Source: Trichoplusia ni
Taxonomy: Eukaryota; Arthropoda; Insecta; Lepidoptera; Noctuidae
Length of the DNA: 64,000 bases
Reading direction: 5' to 3'
NCBI RefSeq assembly: GCF_003590095.1
Contig: NC_039493.1
Span: forward strand, 6,262,001 to 6,326,000
Shown: positions 49,849-59,197 of the stretch, piece by piece
How positions within the stretch are numbered: the first letter of the stretch is position 1
Layout of the letters: every line of letters starts with the position of its first letter
Notes under the pieces: generated by a model
What the model was told of the DNA's origin: nothing
Databases searched by the model: none
What the model saw: only the letters and a program-made list of their open reading frames with translations
Made by a program: the position numbers and the translations under genes

Positions 49849-50490
49849 ATGAATTCCCTCTTCATCTTCGCCTCCGTGCTCGCCCTGGCTGTTGCCGGAC
49901 CTGCCCACCGTGGCCTGGTCGCCCCCGGACCCGCTGGACCCGTCATGGCCCCCGAATTCGAGCCCATCGCTATCGGACCCGCCGTCATCGAGAATAATCC
50001 TATCTCTGTAGGACCCGTGATGGTTGAGGCCGAGCCTATTGCCGTTGGACCCGCTATCATCGAGACCGCTCCCATCTCCGTCGGACCCGCCATCATTGAC
50101 GCTTTCGAGCCCATCGCCGTCGGACCCGCTATCGTCGAAGGTTTCGAGCCCATCGCTCCTTCTCCCGTCGCTGTTGTCGAAGAGGCCGTCAACCACCCCG
50201 CTGCTCCCGCCCTCGTCCAGATCATCTTGAACATCAACGGTGTCAGCCACGTCATCGACACTCCCCTTGAGATTCCCGTCGCCACCCCCGTGCAGGTTGT
50301 AGACAGCGCCCCCGTCGCCCCTGCTCCCGTGCAGGTTGTGGAGGTCGCCCCCGTCCCCGTTGAGCCCGTGCAGGTCGTCGAGGCCGCCCCTGAACCCGTC
50401 CAGGTCATCGAGGCTGCCCCCGCTCCCGTCATCATCGGAACCCCCACTCTGCCCGTCCCCGTTGTCGTCCTTCCCGAGGAACTCAACTAA
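49849..50490 (+). CDS. Secreted valine/proline-rich repeat protein A3 (213 aa)
   Basis: Function not recognised; paralogue of A1 and A2. The intron is 49,701-49,843 (143 nt) with acceptor CCCTTGCAG, and the ATG follows CAAAA as in A2. The layout is signal peptide (1-16), five [IV][AS][VI]GP motifs, LVQIILNINGVSHVIDTP, VQVV repeats and the IGTP...PEELN end. It is mosaic. Its N-terminal half shares ENNPISVGPVMVEAEP with A1, but its C-terminal half is nearly identical to A2 (two base differences in 270). This fits gene conversion or unequal exchange. It lacks Cys, Lys, Trp and Tyr. Its 3' end faces the convergent gene B1. Confidence 0.9.
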   Translation: MNSLFIFASVLALAVAGPAHRGLVAPGPAGPVMAPEFEPIAIGPAVIENNPISVGPVMVEAEPIAVGPAIIETAPISVGPAIIDAFEPIAVGPAIVEGFEPIAPSPVAVVEEAVNHPAAPALVQIILNINGVSHVIDTPLEIPVATPVQVVDSAPVAPAPVQVVEVAPVPVEPVQVVEAAPEPVQVIEAAPAPVIIGTPTLPVPVVVLPEELN

Positions 50491-50565
50491 TCTGGTCGAG
50501 TAAGGATCTTACAGGAACTGCGCTACTGCGTGAATATCTACACAACCACTTGCTATAAAAATATA

Positions 50566-50571
50566 AATAAA
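50566..50571 (+). terminator. Polyadenylation signal of A3
   Basis: AATAAA about 75 nt after the stop codon of A3. Confidence 0.75.
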
Positions 50572-50589
50572 TGACATCAGTTCCGGAAT

Positions 50590-51848
50590 AACTATAAACA
50601 TTTAGTATTTATTTCGAACCCTTTAAAATTTTGATTTCAATATATATTATAGGTAAGGCACTAGACACAATGAATTTTTACCTGAATATAATGAAACCAA
50701 AACTTAATTTTTGAAGCTATTTTAAATATCAGTACTTGTACAGCCAAAATAAAAAAGAACACGATCAAGTGCGATACCACACAGTACAGAAAAACAAATT
50801 TACTAAGGACCACTACGCATCACCCTAGGGTTCAATTAATTTTTGTAGGTAATCGATACTGCTTCATCAAAAATTTCGTGAAAGGCGACAGGAAGAGCAC
50901 AGTAGATTTTGACTTAGATTTAGATTATGACTAACGCAAGAAAGTCGATCTAAAAAATTACATCAAAATTAGCTTCTAAGTTTTAGTTCGAAATACTAAA
51001 TAATAAATAAACAGGTACAATATTGTAAATTGATATGAAGTCAATCTTGTTGATAATATTTTTATTATAATGTAATCTGAGATTATATTAACCTAATCGA
51101 AATCGCGTCGCCTGGGGATTAAGCGAATCCGATATAAATTGATCCTCAACTCCATTGGTGTAAGAAGGTGCTAAATTGATATCAGCCAATATTCTTTAAC
51201 CTTAAATTAAATTGTATAATTCTATCAATGATGGAAAATTTGCATCAATAATATGTTTGAAATGTTTTATTTTTTCGCTTTACGGATGCGATACCACGCC
51301 AGTAACTTATGACATGTGAGTGAATGTCTGCTGAGTAGATCTCCGTATAGGAAAAATGATTTTTCCAAGTCTGGGAGTTCTTTGTGGGTCTGATTCAAAT
51401 GTCTGAGTTGATGCCGTTACCTGATACCACAATGTACTTCTGAAAAAAAACTTATGGGAATTTAATAGTCACCTTTGCATTTTTTCTTACTATTAGTAGA
51501 TTTTGAGACTATTTTTCATCGATTAAAGATTTTTTTTTGAAATTTCATTTATCAATAAGATTTTGAATGCCTATCATTTTTTTTCTTTCTTTATCCTTTG
51601 TTAAGATTGTCTGTTTTTATAGTGGACTATGCCTTAGTATCTAGTAATGCCGCTAAGCTTCTTTTATCTCCTCATTTTTCAATAACACAAATTGAAAAGT
51701 TCGTTTTTTTTCTCACGACTGCCTCTGCAACCCTTATCCTTGCGTCATACTTATAAATATCATTAATGATTTTTGTTTTTCTCAAAATTCGTGTTAACAT
51801 TTATTTCGTATTGTAACTAAATGAAACATAAACTTAAGTATAGAATAC
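50590..51848. other. Convergent intergenic spacer A3/B1
   Basis: AT-rich sequence between the 3' ends of A3 (plus) and B1 (minus). No gene or repeat recognised. Confidence 0.5.
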
Positions 51849-51854
51849 TTTATT
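51849..51854 (-). terminator. Polyadenylation signal of B1
   Basis: TTTATT on the plus strand gives AATAAA on the minus strand, about 65 nt after the stop codon of B1. Confidence 0.7.
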
Positions 51855-51919
51855 TATAAAAATGCTTCCTAAAATTAACGCGTCCACAAAGTCCTCATAC
51901 TTTGTAGTACCTCTACAAC

Positions 51920-52540
51920 TTAGTTGAGGGATTCAGGGAGGACGACGACTGGGCTCGGTAGTACGGGGGTGCCGATAACAGCTGGGTCTGGGTAAGGAGC
52001 GGGCGCGGGAACTGGGACAGGGACCACGGGGACTGGAGCAGGTGCAGGGGCAGGCACGGGAACAGGCTGCACTGGGAGTGGCTCAGGAGCAGGCACGGGG
52101 ACAGGAACAGGCTGGACTGGGAGTGGCTCAGGAGCAGGCACGGGGACAGGAAGAGGCTGAACTGGGAGTGGCTCAGGAGCCGGCACTGGGACAGGAACAG
52201 GCTGGACTGGGAGAGGTTCAGGAGCGGGGACAGGGACAGGGGCGGGGAGCACAGGGAGTGGCTCCGGAGCAGGGATGGGCACCGGGACAGGGGCAACTTC
52301 AATGACATCACCAGGAGAAGCAGCACTCGCAGTGTTAATGTTCAAGATGATCTGCACAAGTGGAGAGGCAGGAGCAGCCTGAGCCTGTTCGGGTACAATC
52401 GCAGGCCCAACGGCAATAGGTTCAAAGTCTGGGACCTCTGGCATTGGGATGGGACCAGCGGGGCCAGGAGTGATGATACCACGGGTGGGGCTGGCGACGG
52501 CCAGAGCCACCATAGAGGCGAAGATGAGCAGGGATTTCAT
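51920..52540 (-). CDS. Secreted proline/valine-rich repeat protein B1 (206 aa)
   Basis: Function not recognised. The intron is 52,743-52,550 (194 nt), ending GTTTTAG, and the ATG lies nine bases into exon 2 (CAATCCAAA). The signal peptide is residues 1-16 (LLIFASMVALAVA), followed by GIITPGPAGPIPMPE and one FEPIAVGP motif as in subfamily A. Then come LVQIILNINTASAASPGD and a proline-rich region with five APEPLPV motifs in units of about 15 residues (VPVPVPAPEPLPVQP). The end is AVIGTPVLPSPVVVLPESLN. The shared start, LVQIILNIN and C-terminus show common descent with A1-A3; the middle has been replaced by a different repeat. No Cys or Trp; one Tyr near the end. Probably an extracellular structural or coating protein (inference). 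Confidence 0.9.
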   Translation of the reverse strand: MKSLLIFASMVALAVASPTRGIITPGPAGPIPMPEVPDFEPIAVGPAIVPEQAQAAPASPLVQIILNINTASAASPGDVIEVAPVPVPIPAPEPLPVLPAPVPVPAPEPLPVQPVPVPVPAPEPLPVQPLPVPVPAPEPLPVQPVPVPVPAPEPLPVQPVPVPAPAPAPVPVVPVPVPAPAPYPDPAVIGTPVLPSPVVVLPESLN

Positions 52541-52743
52541 TTTGGATTGCTAAAACAAAAAAATGATTATGCACACCTTTTGTGTAATAAGCTATTCTCA
52601 AAATTGTGGTACATTACTCAAAAGTCTAATTAAAAGCCATGAACCTTGAAATGTTCATTGTGGAATACAAGAAGAAAATAGTAAAACAAACTATTAATAT
52701 ATTTTTTTATATAGTTAAAAAAAATCTCGGATTAGGAGCTTAC

Positions 52744-52803
52744 CTGTTTGTTACTTGTTGCAACACAAACTGTGATTACAGTAAATCATTTGAAGTATTT
52801 ATA
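52744..52803 (-). promoter_or_regulatory. Core promoter and non-coding exon 1 of B1
   Basis: On the minus strand TATAAATA (52,803-52,796) lies 30 nt before a TCACAGTTTG start site (likely +1 at 52,773). Exon 1 ends GTTGCAACAAGTAACAAACAG at 52,744 (shown here within its last 18 bases: GCAACAAGTAACAAACAG) before GTAAGCTCC. Confidence 0.8.
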
Positions 52804-53371
52804 TTAAAACTAATGTGACGAAATACCTCAGCTGTGATTAATAGATAAGATTTTGTTAATTAAGCTCTCTGTTCCGGGCTTATGCGTCATAGAGACAAAG
52901 AATTACAAAACATGTATTTCGCAGATAATATGAAATGTTAGGTATCAGATGACCACGCCTAGTTAGCTCGTAGAGTTAGTCATGATAAAATAACTCAAAA
53001 AAAATGTTAATAGTTCTACGTTTAAAGCCCTGCTTAATTTATATACAAGTAATTATATTATTAACTAAAATAGTAGATTAAATTACAACTTCAAGAAAAC
53101 ATCCAATTCCAATTCCTTAAATCACGAATCATTTTTTTTACTTTCTCGTATGTCATTTAAATATTATGAAGGTTAATGTGAATTAAAAATAGAGTAAACC
53201 GGAATGGTTTTATGACCTTTTAATACAGGTTGATATGATGAACAGACCTACATCGGACAGCAGTATTCACTAAATTATTTATTGTTATAGATGGTTATTA
53301 TATAAAACTATAGCATAAGTTAGATATAGTGAAGAGAAATACATCATTATTTCTGCTGTTATTCTTACATC

Positions 53372-53575
53372 TTTGACAGTCGTTACAGGCAGTCAGAAGC
53401 TTGAAAAAGTCTGACAGCCAGTCTAACCAAGGGGTGTCGTGTTGCCCAGGTAACTGGGTTGAGGAGGTCAGATAGGCAGTCGCTCCTTGTAAAACACTGG
53501 TACTCAGCTGAAACCGGTTGGATTGGTAGCCGACCCTAACACAGTTGGGAAAAGGCTAGGCCGATGAAATACATT
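53372..53575 (+). mobile_element. tRNA-derived SINE, 3' half
   Basis: CTTTGACAGTCGTTACAGGC, GCAGTCAGAAGCTTGAAAAA, CCAAGGGGTGTCGTGTTGCC, CAGGTAACTGGGTTGAGGAG, ACTGGTACTCAGCTGAAACC and GGGAAAAGGCTAGGCCGATG occur in order. Its start overlaps the end of the minus-strand copy at 19,427-19,201, and its end matches 2162-2212. Together these give the family layout: tRNA-like head, body, GAT-type tail. Confidence 0.75.
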
Positions 53576-54138
53576 ATTATTTCAAGCTTTTGACATTCAG
53601 TAAAGAACTTCACCTCAAAGCAAGGGATTGTGAATCGCGATATACTTATAGAAAAAAACTCAGTCGCATATAATGATAGTGTAACTGTTACTTATTCATT
53701 TGATACAAGATTTACAGATGTCGGGTTTTTAGCCGTACGCGTAAAGGCATTCTGAAATTTTTACTTTATTAACGAAATATCATAGAAATCAATCGACGTA
53801 TCGAAAACACCTGGAGGAGCTACTGGTCTATAAAGATACTATTGCTCATCGATATGTATATTCTGTAGATCCGAGCCTGCGGTGCTCAGATGAACGCATT
53901 ATTCTCAGTGTTCAGTTGCAAGACCGAATTCTGAAAACCAGGCTGCGTTCCAAAACTGGGCTAGCAAACGGCACGAGGTGGTAAAACGCTGTCACGCTAA
54001 CATGCCAGTGAGCAGTAGGCAAAAGTGACCACCCAATAGGAGCTTGCAGATGGACGGCGCCGTCGCCGTCACCGTCGTGGGTGACCTAGGAACCGGTGTC
54101 GGTACAATCTAAACCTTACAGCTAGTTCCATGAGGACG

Positions 54139-54189
54139 AGGAAAATTTTGGGGAAAGACTTTGCCCAGCAGATCTACAGAGTGGGCTAG
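54139..54189 (+). mobile_element. RTE-like LINE ORF2 C-terminal fragment
   Basis: RKILGKDFAQQIYRVG and a stop, followed by GTAAAAAATAAA. It parallels WKDLGEAFAQQWDTVG at 24,919 with three or more replacements (E to K, W to I). Confidence 0.55.
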
Positions 54190-55252
54190 GTAAAAAATAA
54201 ACTAGAAATAGTGTGAATAAACTCATTTTAATAAATGATCACGTCAGAATGGAGACTAAGCTTATTCTGTTTAAGAACAACGGAACATTTATGGGCTCGC
54301 ATTTGGATTTTAATATAATTTTTGAATCCTGCTAGTCTATTCATTCTGATTTATAAAGCAGCACATTCTTAAATAGTATTTTTCAGTAAGATTCTCAGAT
54401 TGTTTTTAGAGGTACAATGTTACGCCACCGGTCTCTTATAATCTTATAAGAGTATTCATGGAATCTCTAAATAAAGACAATGCATAAACTGCAGTCTTCC
54501 CCAATGCAAGCGTTAAGCTTTTGATTTTGTTGACTACAAATAACTTTCATTATTTTAACTCTCTGATAGAAGAGGTAGAAGGTAGTAATCGGGTAATCGG
54601 CAAAATAGCTATTAATTCTATCGAATTCGATGTGTCAATGAAACCAAGTATAATGGTAGAGAAAATAATTATGTTAGATCAATATTTAAAGCAACGACTT
54701 GGGGATGCAGTAAGGTTGTGTTTTGGGGCCATCTTCATTAATGACCTTTTATGTAGCAAAATCCAAAACTATTAAACAAAATAATTTGTCGAATAGGTTT
54801 TCTTTACCACGCTGAATTAAGTAATTAACAGCATTGACAATGTCAAAGACATCTTTTGAAAAGAATACTTTTAGCACTTAATTTTATTATATGAGCCTAC
54901 AGACATTCATCTTTTAATAAAATGTCATCCTTAATAACAGTTACTAACAGCTGAACAGCTTAAAGATGTTCATAAGATGAAATTAAAAATTTGTTTACAC
55001 TACTTGTCGATGCTATAAACATTTATATTGCACCTCCAGAGCTATTTAAAACAACATGTTATTGAACTTATCTGATGATTTTGTCAATGTCTATCTAAAC
55101 ACCCATCACAATTATACCTAGTATTAGGCTTTTGAACGATACTGCCCTTTTTGAAACGACGAAACTGTGTCATTGATTTAATCTAATTAGTTGGTTTGTG
55201 TATTTTATTATCATTGTAAACTGAATAAAACATGGCATTATGTTTAAAATGC

Positions 55253-55258
55253 TTTATT
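55253..55258 (-). terminator. Polyadenylation signal of B2
   Basis: AATAAA on the minus strand, about 32 nt after the stop codon of B2. Confidence 0.7.
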
Positions 55259-55290
55259 TACATTAGTGCTGCTCCGCAGTTCATCTTAAA

Positions 55291-55821
55291 TTAGTTGAGA
55301 GATTCAGGCAGGACGACGACTGGGCTGGGTAGTACGGGGGTGCCGATGACAGCTGGGTCTGGGTAAGGAGCGGGCGCGGGAACTGGGGCAGGGACCACGG
55401 GGACCGGTGCAGGTGCAGGGGCAGGCACGGGAACAGGCTGCACTGGGAGTGGCTCAGGAGCAGGCACCGGAACAGGAACAGGGTGCACTGGAAGAGGTTC
55501 AGGAGCGGGGACAGGGACGGGGGCGGGGAGCACAGGGAGTGGCTCCGGAGCAGGGATGGGCACCGGGGCTGGAGCAACTTCGATAACATCACCAGGAGAA
55601 GCAGCATTCGCAGTGTTAATGTTCAAGATGATCTGCACAAGCGGAGAGGCGGGAGCAGCCTGAGGCTGTTCGAGTACAATCGCTGGCCCAACGACAATAG
55701 GTTCGTAATCTGGGACTTCTGGCATTGGAATGGGACCAGCTGGACCAGGAGTGATGATACCACGAGTGGGGCTGGCGATGGCCAGGGCCACCATTGAAGC
55801 GAAGATGAGCATCGATTTCAT
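55291..55821 (-). CDS. Secreted proline/valine-rich repeat protein B2 (176 aa)
   Basis: Function not recognised; close paralogue of B1. The intron is 56,029-55,831 (199 nt) with acceptor GTTTCAG, and the ATG follows CAATCAAAA. An in-frame TTG-type extension up to 55,839 crosses the acceptor and is rejected. The signal peptide (1-16, MLIFASMVALAIA) is followed by GIITPGPAGPIPMPE, one YEPIVVGP motif, LVQIILNINTANAASPGD, only three APEPLPV units (five in B1), and AVIGTPVLPSPVVVLPESLN. The 30-residue difference from B1 is exactly two 15-residue units, so the size change is explained by repeat loss or gain. No Cys or Trp. Confidence 0.9.
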   Translation of the reverse strand: MKSMLIFASMVALAIASPTRGIITPGPAGPIPMPEVPDYEPIVVGPAIVLEQPQAAPASPLVQIILNINTANAASPGDVIEVAPAPVPIPAPEPLPVLPAPVPVPAPEPLPVHPVPVPVPAPEPLPVQPVPVPAPAPAPVPVVPAPVPAPAPYPDPAVIGTPVLPSPVVVLPESLN

Positions 55822-56029
55822 TTTTGATTGCTGAAACAAATAAGTTTATTTATGTCAACACGCATTCCTTACATGGTCACTTTTTCTGAAGTAAAAGGAT
55901 TCTAAAAATGTTGCTTAATTGAAATAAATACAAGACACTTCATGAGCCTTAAAGTATAACTGTTTTTTTTTTCTTCTATAAAGCAAATAATACAATTCAA
56001 TAAATTAATCTTTGATTTTAGGAGCTTAC

Positions 56030-56095
56030 CTGCTTGTTACTTGTTGCAACACGAACTACGAGTATGATTACAATAATTAATTACAAGTATTTATA
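56030..56095 (-). promoter_or_regulatory. Core promoter and non-coding exon 1 of B2
   Basis: On the minus strand TATAAATA (56,095-56,088) lies 30 nt before ATCATACTCG (likely +1 at 56,065). Exon 1 ends GCAACAAGTAACAAGCAG at 56,030 before GTAAGCTCC. It differs from B1 at one base over those 18. Confidence 0.8.
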
Positions 56096-56335
56096 CAGAG
56101 AAATATATGACGAAACACCTCAGTCGTGATTAATCGATAAGATTTTTTTTAAATTAAGCTTACTGTTCCGGCCTTATCCGGCGAAAGAATGACAATACAC
56201 ATATTTCCGAAAACAATAAATTGGTGTTATCAGATGACAAATAAAAAAGTTTTAAACCTTCAGTCGTTCAGCAATTTTATTTGTTGCCATATAAACTTAG
56301 ATTTATTTCCAAAACATACATGAACAAAGCAAAAT

Positions 56336-56500
56336 TCACTATGCGCGTCGTGTCGTGGGTTTGATCCCCGCGTAGGAGAAGCGGTTGAGTGAACCACGAA
56401 TGCTTGATCTAAGTCCGAATGTCTTTGCGCATGTGACTTTAATGTTTGTGAAACCTCCCGCGACACGAAAATGTGGGAGTGATAAAAAAAAAATACTGCA
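56336..56500 (+). mobile_element. tRNA-derived SINE, head truncated
   Basis: GTCGTGGGTTTGATCCCCGC (B-box region), GGAGAAGCGGTTGAGTGAAC, CACGAATGCTTGATCTAAGT and CTCCCGCGACACGAAAATGT, followed by an A run, match the 10,908 copy in order. Confidence 0.7.
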
Positions 56501-56726
56501 AAAACACGTTATCATTAATTTGTCATACAATTGCTTTAATATATTTCGCATAATATTTGTTATAAATCATCAATCAATGTATGTAATCCCGTTAATCTGT
56601 TTTGCCCGAATACTAGGATTAGATTAATATTTGTGAGTTGTTCATTTTATGAGTACTTTCCTGTTTCACCTCTTCTTGCAACAGTAATTATGATTTGTAA
56701 TATTTAAAGGCCAGTAGATAGAATAA

Positions 56727-56979
56727 TCTATACTAATATATAAAACTGAAGAGTTTGTTTGTTTGTTTGAACGCGCTAATCTCAGGAACTACTGGTTCAA
56801 ATTGAAAAAATATGTTTGTGTTGAATAGATCATTCATCGAGGAAGGTTTTAGGCTATAAATCATCACGCTGCGACTAATAGGAGCGAAGATACAATGGAA
56901 AATGTGGAAAAAACAGGGTAGTTATAAATCTTAACTTATATCTTCTAACCATGCGGACGAAGTCGCGGGCAACAGCTAG
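56727..56979 (+). mobile_element. Non-autonomous Helitron (Lep1-like)
   Basis: Starts TCTATACTAATATATAAAAC after an A and ends GGGCAACAGCTAG before a T. It has three TTTG units. The 3' hairpin is weakened (CCATGCGG in place of CCCACGGG). Confidence 0.85.
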
Positions 56980-57155
56980 TATGTCAATAAGCCAGCTTAA
57001 TTTTTTCATTAATTCACCATTGACAAGGTTACTTCACGAAGTTACCATACTTGATTTTGGTATTACATTGTACTATAGGATAATTCAAAGACCGATCAGA
57101 GCCACTGAATCTTAACGGATGACATTTGCAAGACTTGTAGAAGAGAGAAGTTTTG

Positions 57156-57300
57156 TGGTGACGGTCACCAAGCCCAACCTGTAAACGACGTGACGCGGGT
57201 TTGATCCCTGCGTAAGATAAGCATTCGTGTGATCCACGAATGTTTGCCCTAAGTTCAGGTGTTTTGTGTGATATACGTATTAAATTACGTAGTGATTTTT
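57156..57300 (+). mobile_element. tRNA-derived SINE, degraded
   Basis: GTGACGGTCACCAAGCCC (A-box side), GACGCGGGTTTGATCCCTGC (B-box region), TAAGCATTCGTGTGATCC and CACGAATGTTTGCCCTAAGT match the SINE at 10,908 and 56,336. The 3' part is diverged. Confidence 0.65.
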
Positions 57301-58942
57301 TTGCTTTAGCGTAATAAAGTGCATAAACACAGTTTTTGGCGGAGCAAAAAGATACTATTTACTATAAAATTAACAATATATTACGCATTAACATGCAACA
57401 ATTGTGTGTCAGTGTTAAGTGTAGAAACTAAAGCTTAAGTGTATCATAAAAGATTTATTTAGAGTAAGATATGCATAGAGGGCTAACATGGCGTGTTTCA
57501 TTGCTTAGCCAATATCCACGGGGTGCTGATTAAACATACGCTCTGCGGGTTCCGTAGCGGCTAAGGTGTGGTGCAAGTGTCTAAAAAGGAAATGCTGGAA
57601 AACTATTCCTATACAAATTTTGTTAATAAGCCCAATTTAATTAAGTTTATTTATTTGCTGTAAATTTATTAATATTTGAGAAATTTGATATTTTACTTAG
57701 TCTATCCTCTGCTCGCTCAGGGTGCGCCACAACACCTCGGTGTAAATGTATTTGATTGTTTTCTTAGATATTTTTATATGTTACCAAGAGTGACGTTTGT
57801 CATTTTTGCAATAAGCCAATGTTATCTATAAGCAGTCAGCTATCAGTGCACAATACCGAATATAGCTTTGTTTAATCACAGAAACTTCTCGCAATTTAAT
57901 TAGCAAATCATGATGACGGCGACAACACAATTTATTTTACATTTTGCATTAAGTACTGGTTTGAGATCTCTCTTAACATGTACCATACGTAAGTTTAGAA
58001 TGGGCAGACACAAGAACCTTTGTAATCGTAGATAATAACGAGTGCTTTGCACCGACACATATGAATTCTCTGCGCGAATGGCCAGACACTTAGATACCCA
58101 TTGTGATACAGTCGTCCCTTTCCCTCCTTCGTTCATTGACAACAAAAGAAGGAGATAAAAGATTTTTATTAAACACTGTTTGTTTTATTAAGTTTTGCAT
58201 TCGGTGTAATTTGCACAAAGGGTCTTTTAAATTGGTATTGCAGACGTTTGAATGAAAATTAAATTAAACTTAAAGAGGTAACATAAGATTTTATTACGAC
58301 AATTTTAATACAGCAACGCAAGTGTGATGTGTCGATGTATTATAAGTATCGGCTTTTACTTAAACATACATAATTTTTATGCATTGTAGCCAAGTTTCAT
58401 TTCTACAATCGTTTGTTAGTGAGTCAATAACGCTCTAATGTATTGCGATGGCAGGCCAAAGTCACGTGACTTATCGAAATGAAATATCATTACCATATAT
58501 TTTAGAAATGTCAAACAAAGCTCTAGTTTAGGTAGGTGGTTACCTAGATCTTATGATTTATTCGTTTTCAGTGCTGACAAAGGTAATTATTTCGCTTGTA
58601 TCATAATCATTTTACGCTACAAAACAATTAAGGCTAATTGATCGGAAAAGTTTTAATACATCCTGTATCTGTTTCATAGCTCGGAAGACGTTGGCAGTGG
58701 ACAGTTGTATACATCAGTATCTCCTTGTACTAAGAGTGTCTTAATAAGGATTAAATAACTTATCATATTTTTCCGATAAAAAAAATCTTAAGAATGATTA
58801 AGTGATTTTTAATACAGTCCAAAATCGAAAACGGATGTTACGATTAAAACAATATTAAATCCGGAACGGATATCCACTAATCGTTGTGAAATAAATTATA
58901 GATATTTATGTTCGTCATTGTACATTTAATATTATGATATGA

Positions 58943-59197
58943 CTAGCTGTTGCCCGCGACTTCGTCCCCGTGGGTAGAAGATATAATTTATGATTTATAC
59001 CTGCCCTGATTTTTCTCATTTTCCATTGTATCTTCGCTCCTATTAGTCGCAGCGTGACGATTTCTAGATTAATGCCTTCCTCGATGAATGTTCTATTCAA
59101 CACAAAAATAATTTTTCAATTTGGATCAGTAGTTCCTGAGATCAGCGCGTTCAAACAAACAAACCCTTCAGCTTTATATATTAGTATAGAGTATAGA
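58943..59197 (-). mobile_element. Non-autonomous Helitron (Lep1-like)
   Basis: On the minus strand it starts TCTATAC (with a short TCTATAC duplication) and ends GGGCAACAGCTAG. The terminal hairpin CCCACG...CGCGGG is intact, and only two TTTG units are present. The 5' limit could also be 59,190. Confidence 0.85.

Larger units (their letters stand above)
52810..55252. other. Spacer between B1 and B2
   Basis: No gene seen. It holds a SINE and a LINE tail listed separately, and a GC-richer unclassified patch at about 53,940-54,120. Confidence 0.45.

Noticed and set aside
55822..55839. In-frame extension upstream of the B2 ATG
   Set aside because: It crosses the acceptor GTTTCAG. The B1 alignment places the start at 55,821.
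57900..58145. 81-codon minus-strand reading frame
   Set aside because: No domain, promoter or splice support; composition is compatible with chance.
58915..59103. 62-codon minus-strand reading frame
   Set aside because: It lies inside a Helitron copy and recurs as partial frames in other copies.
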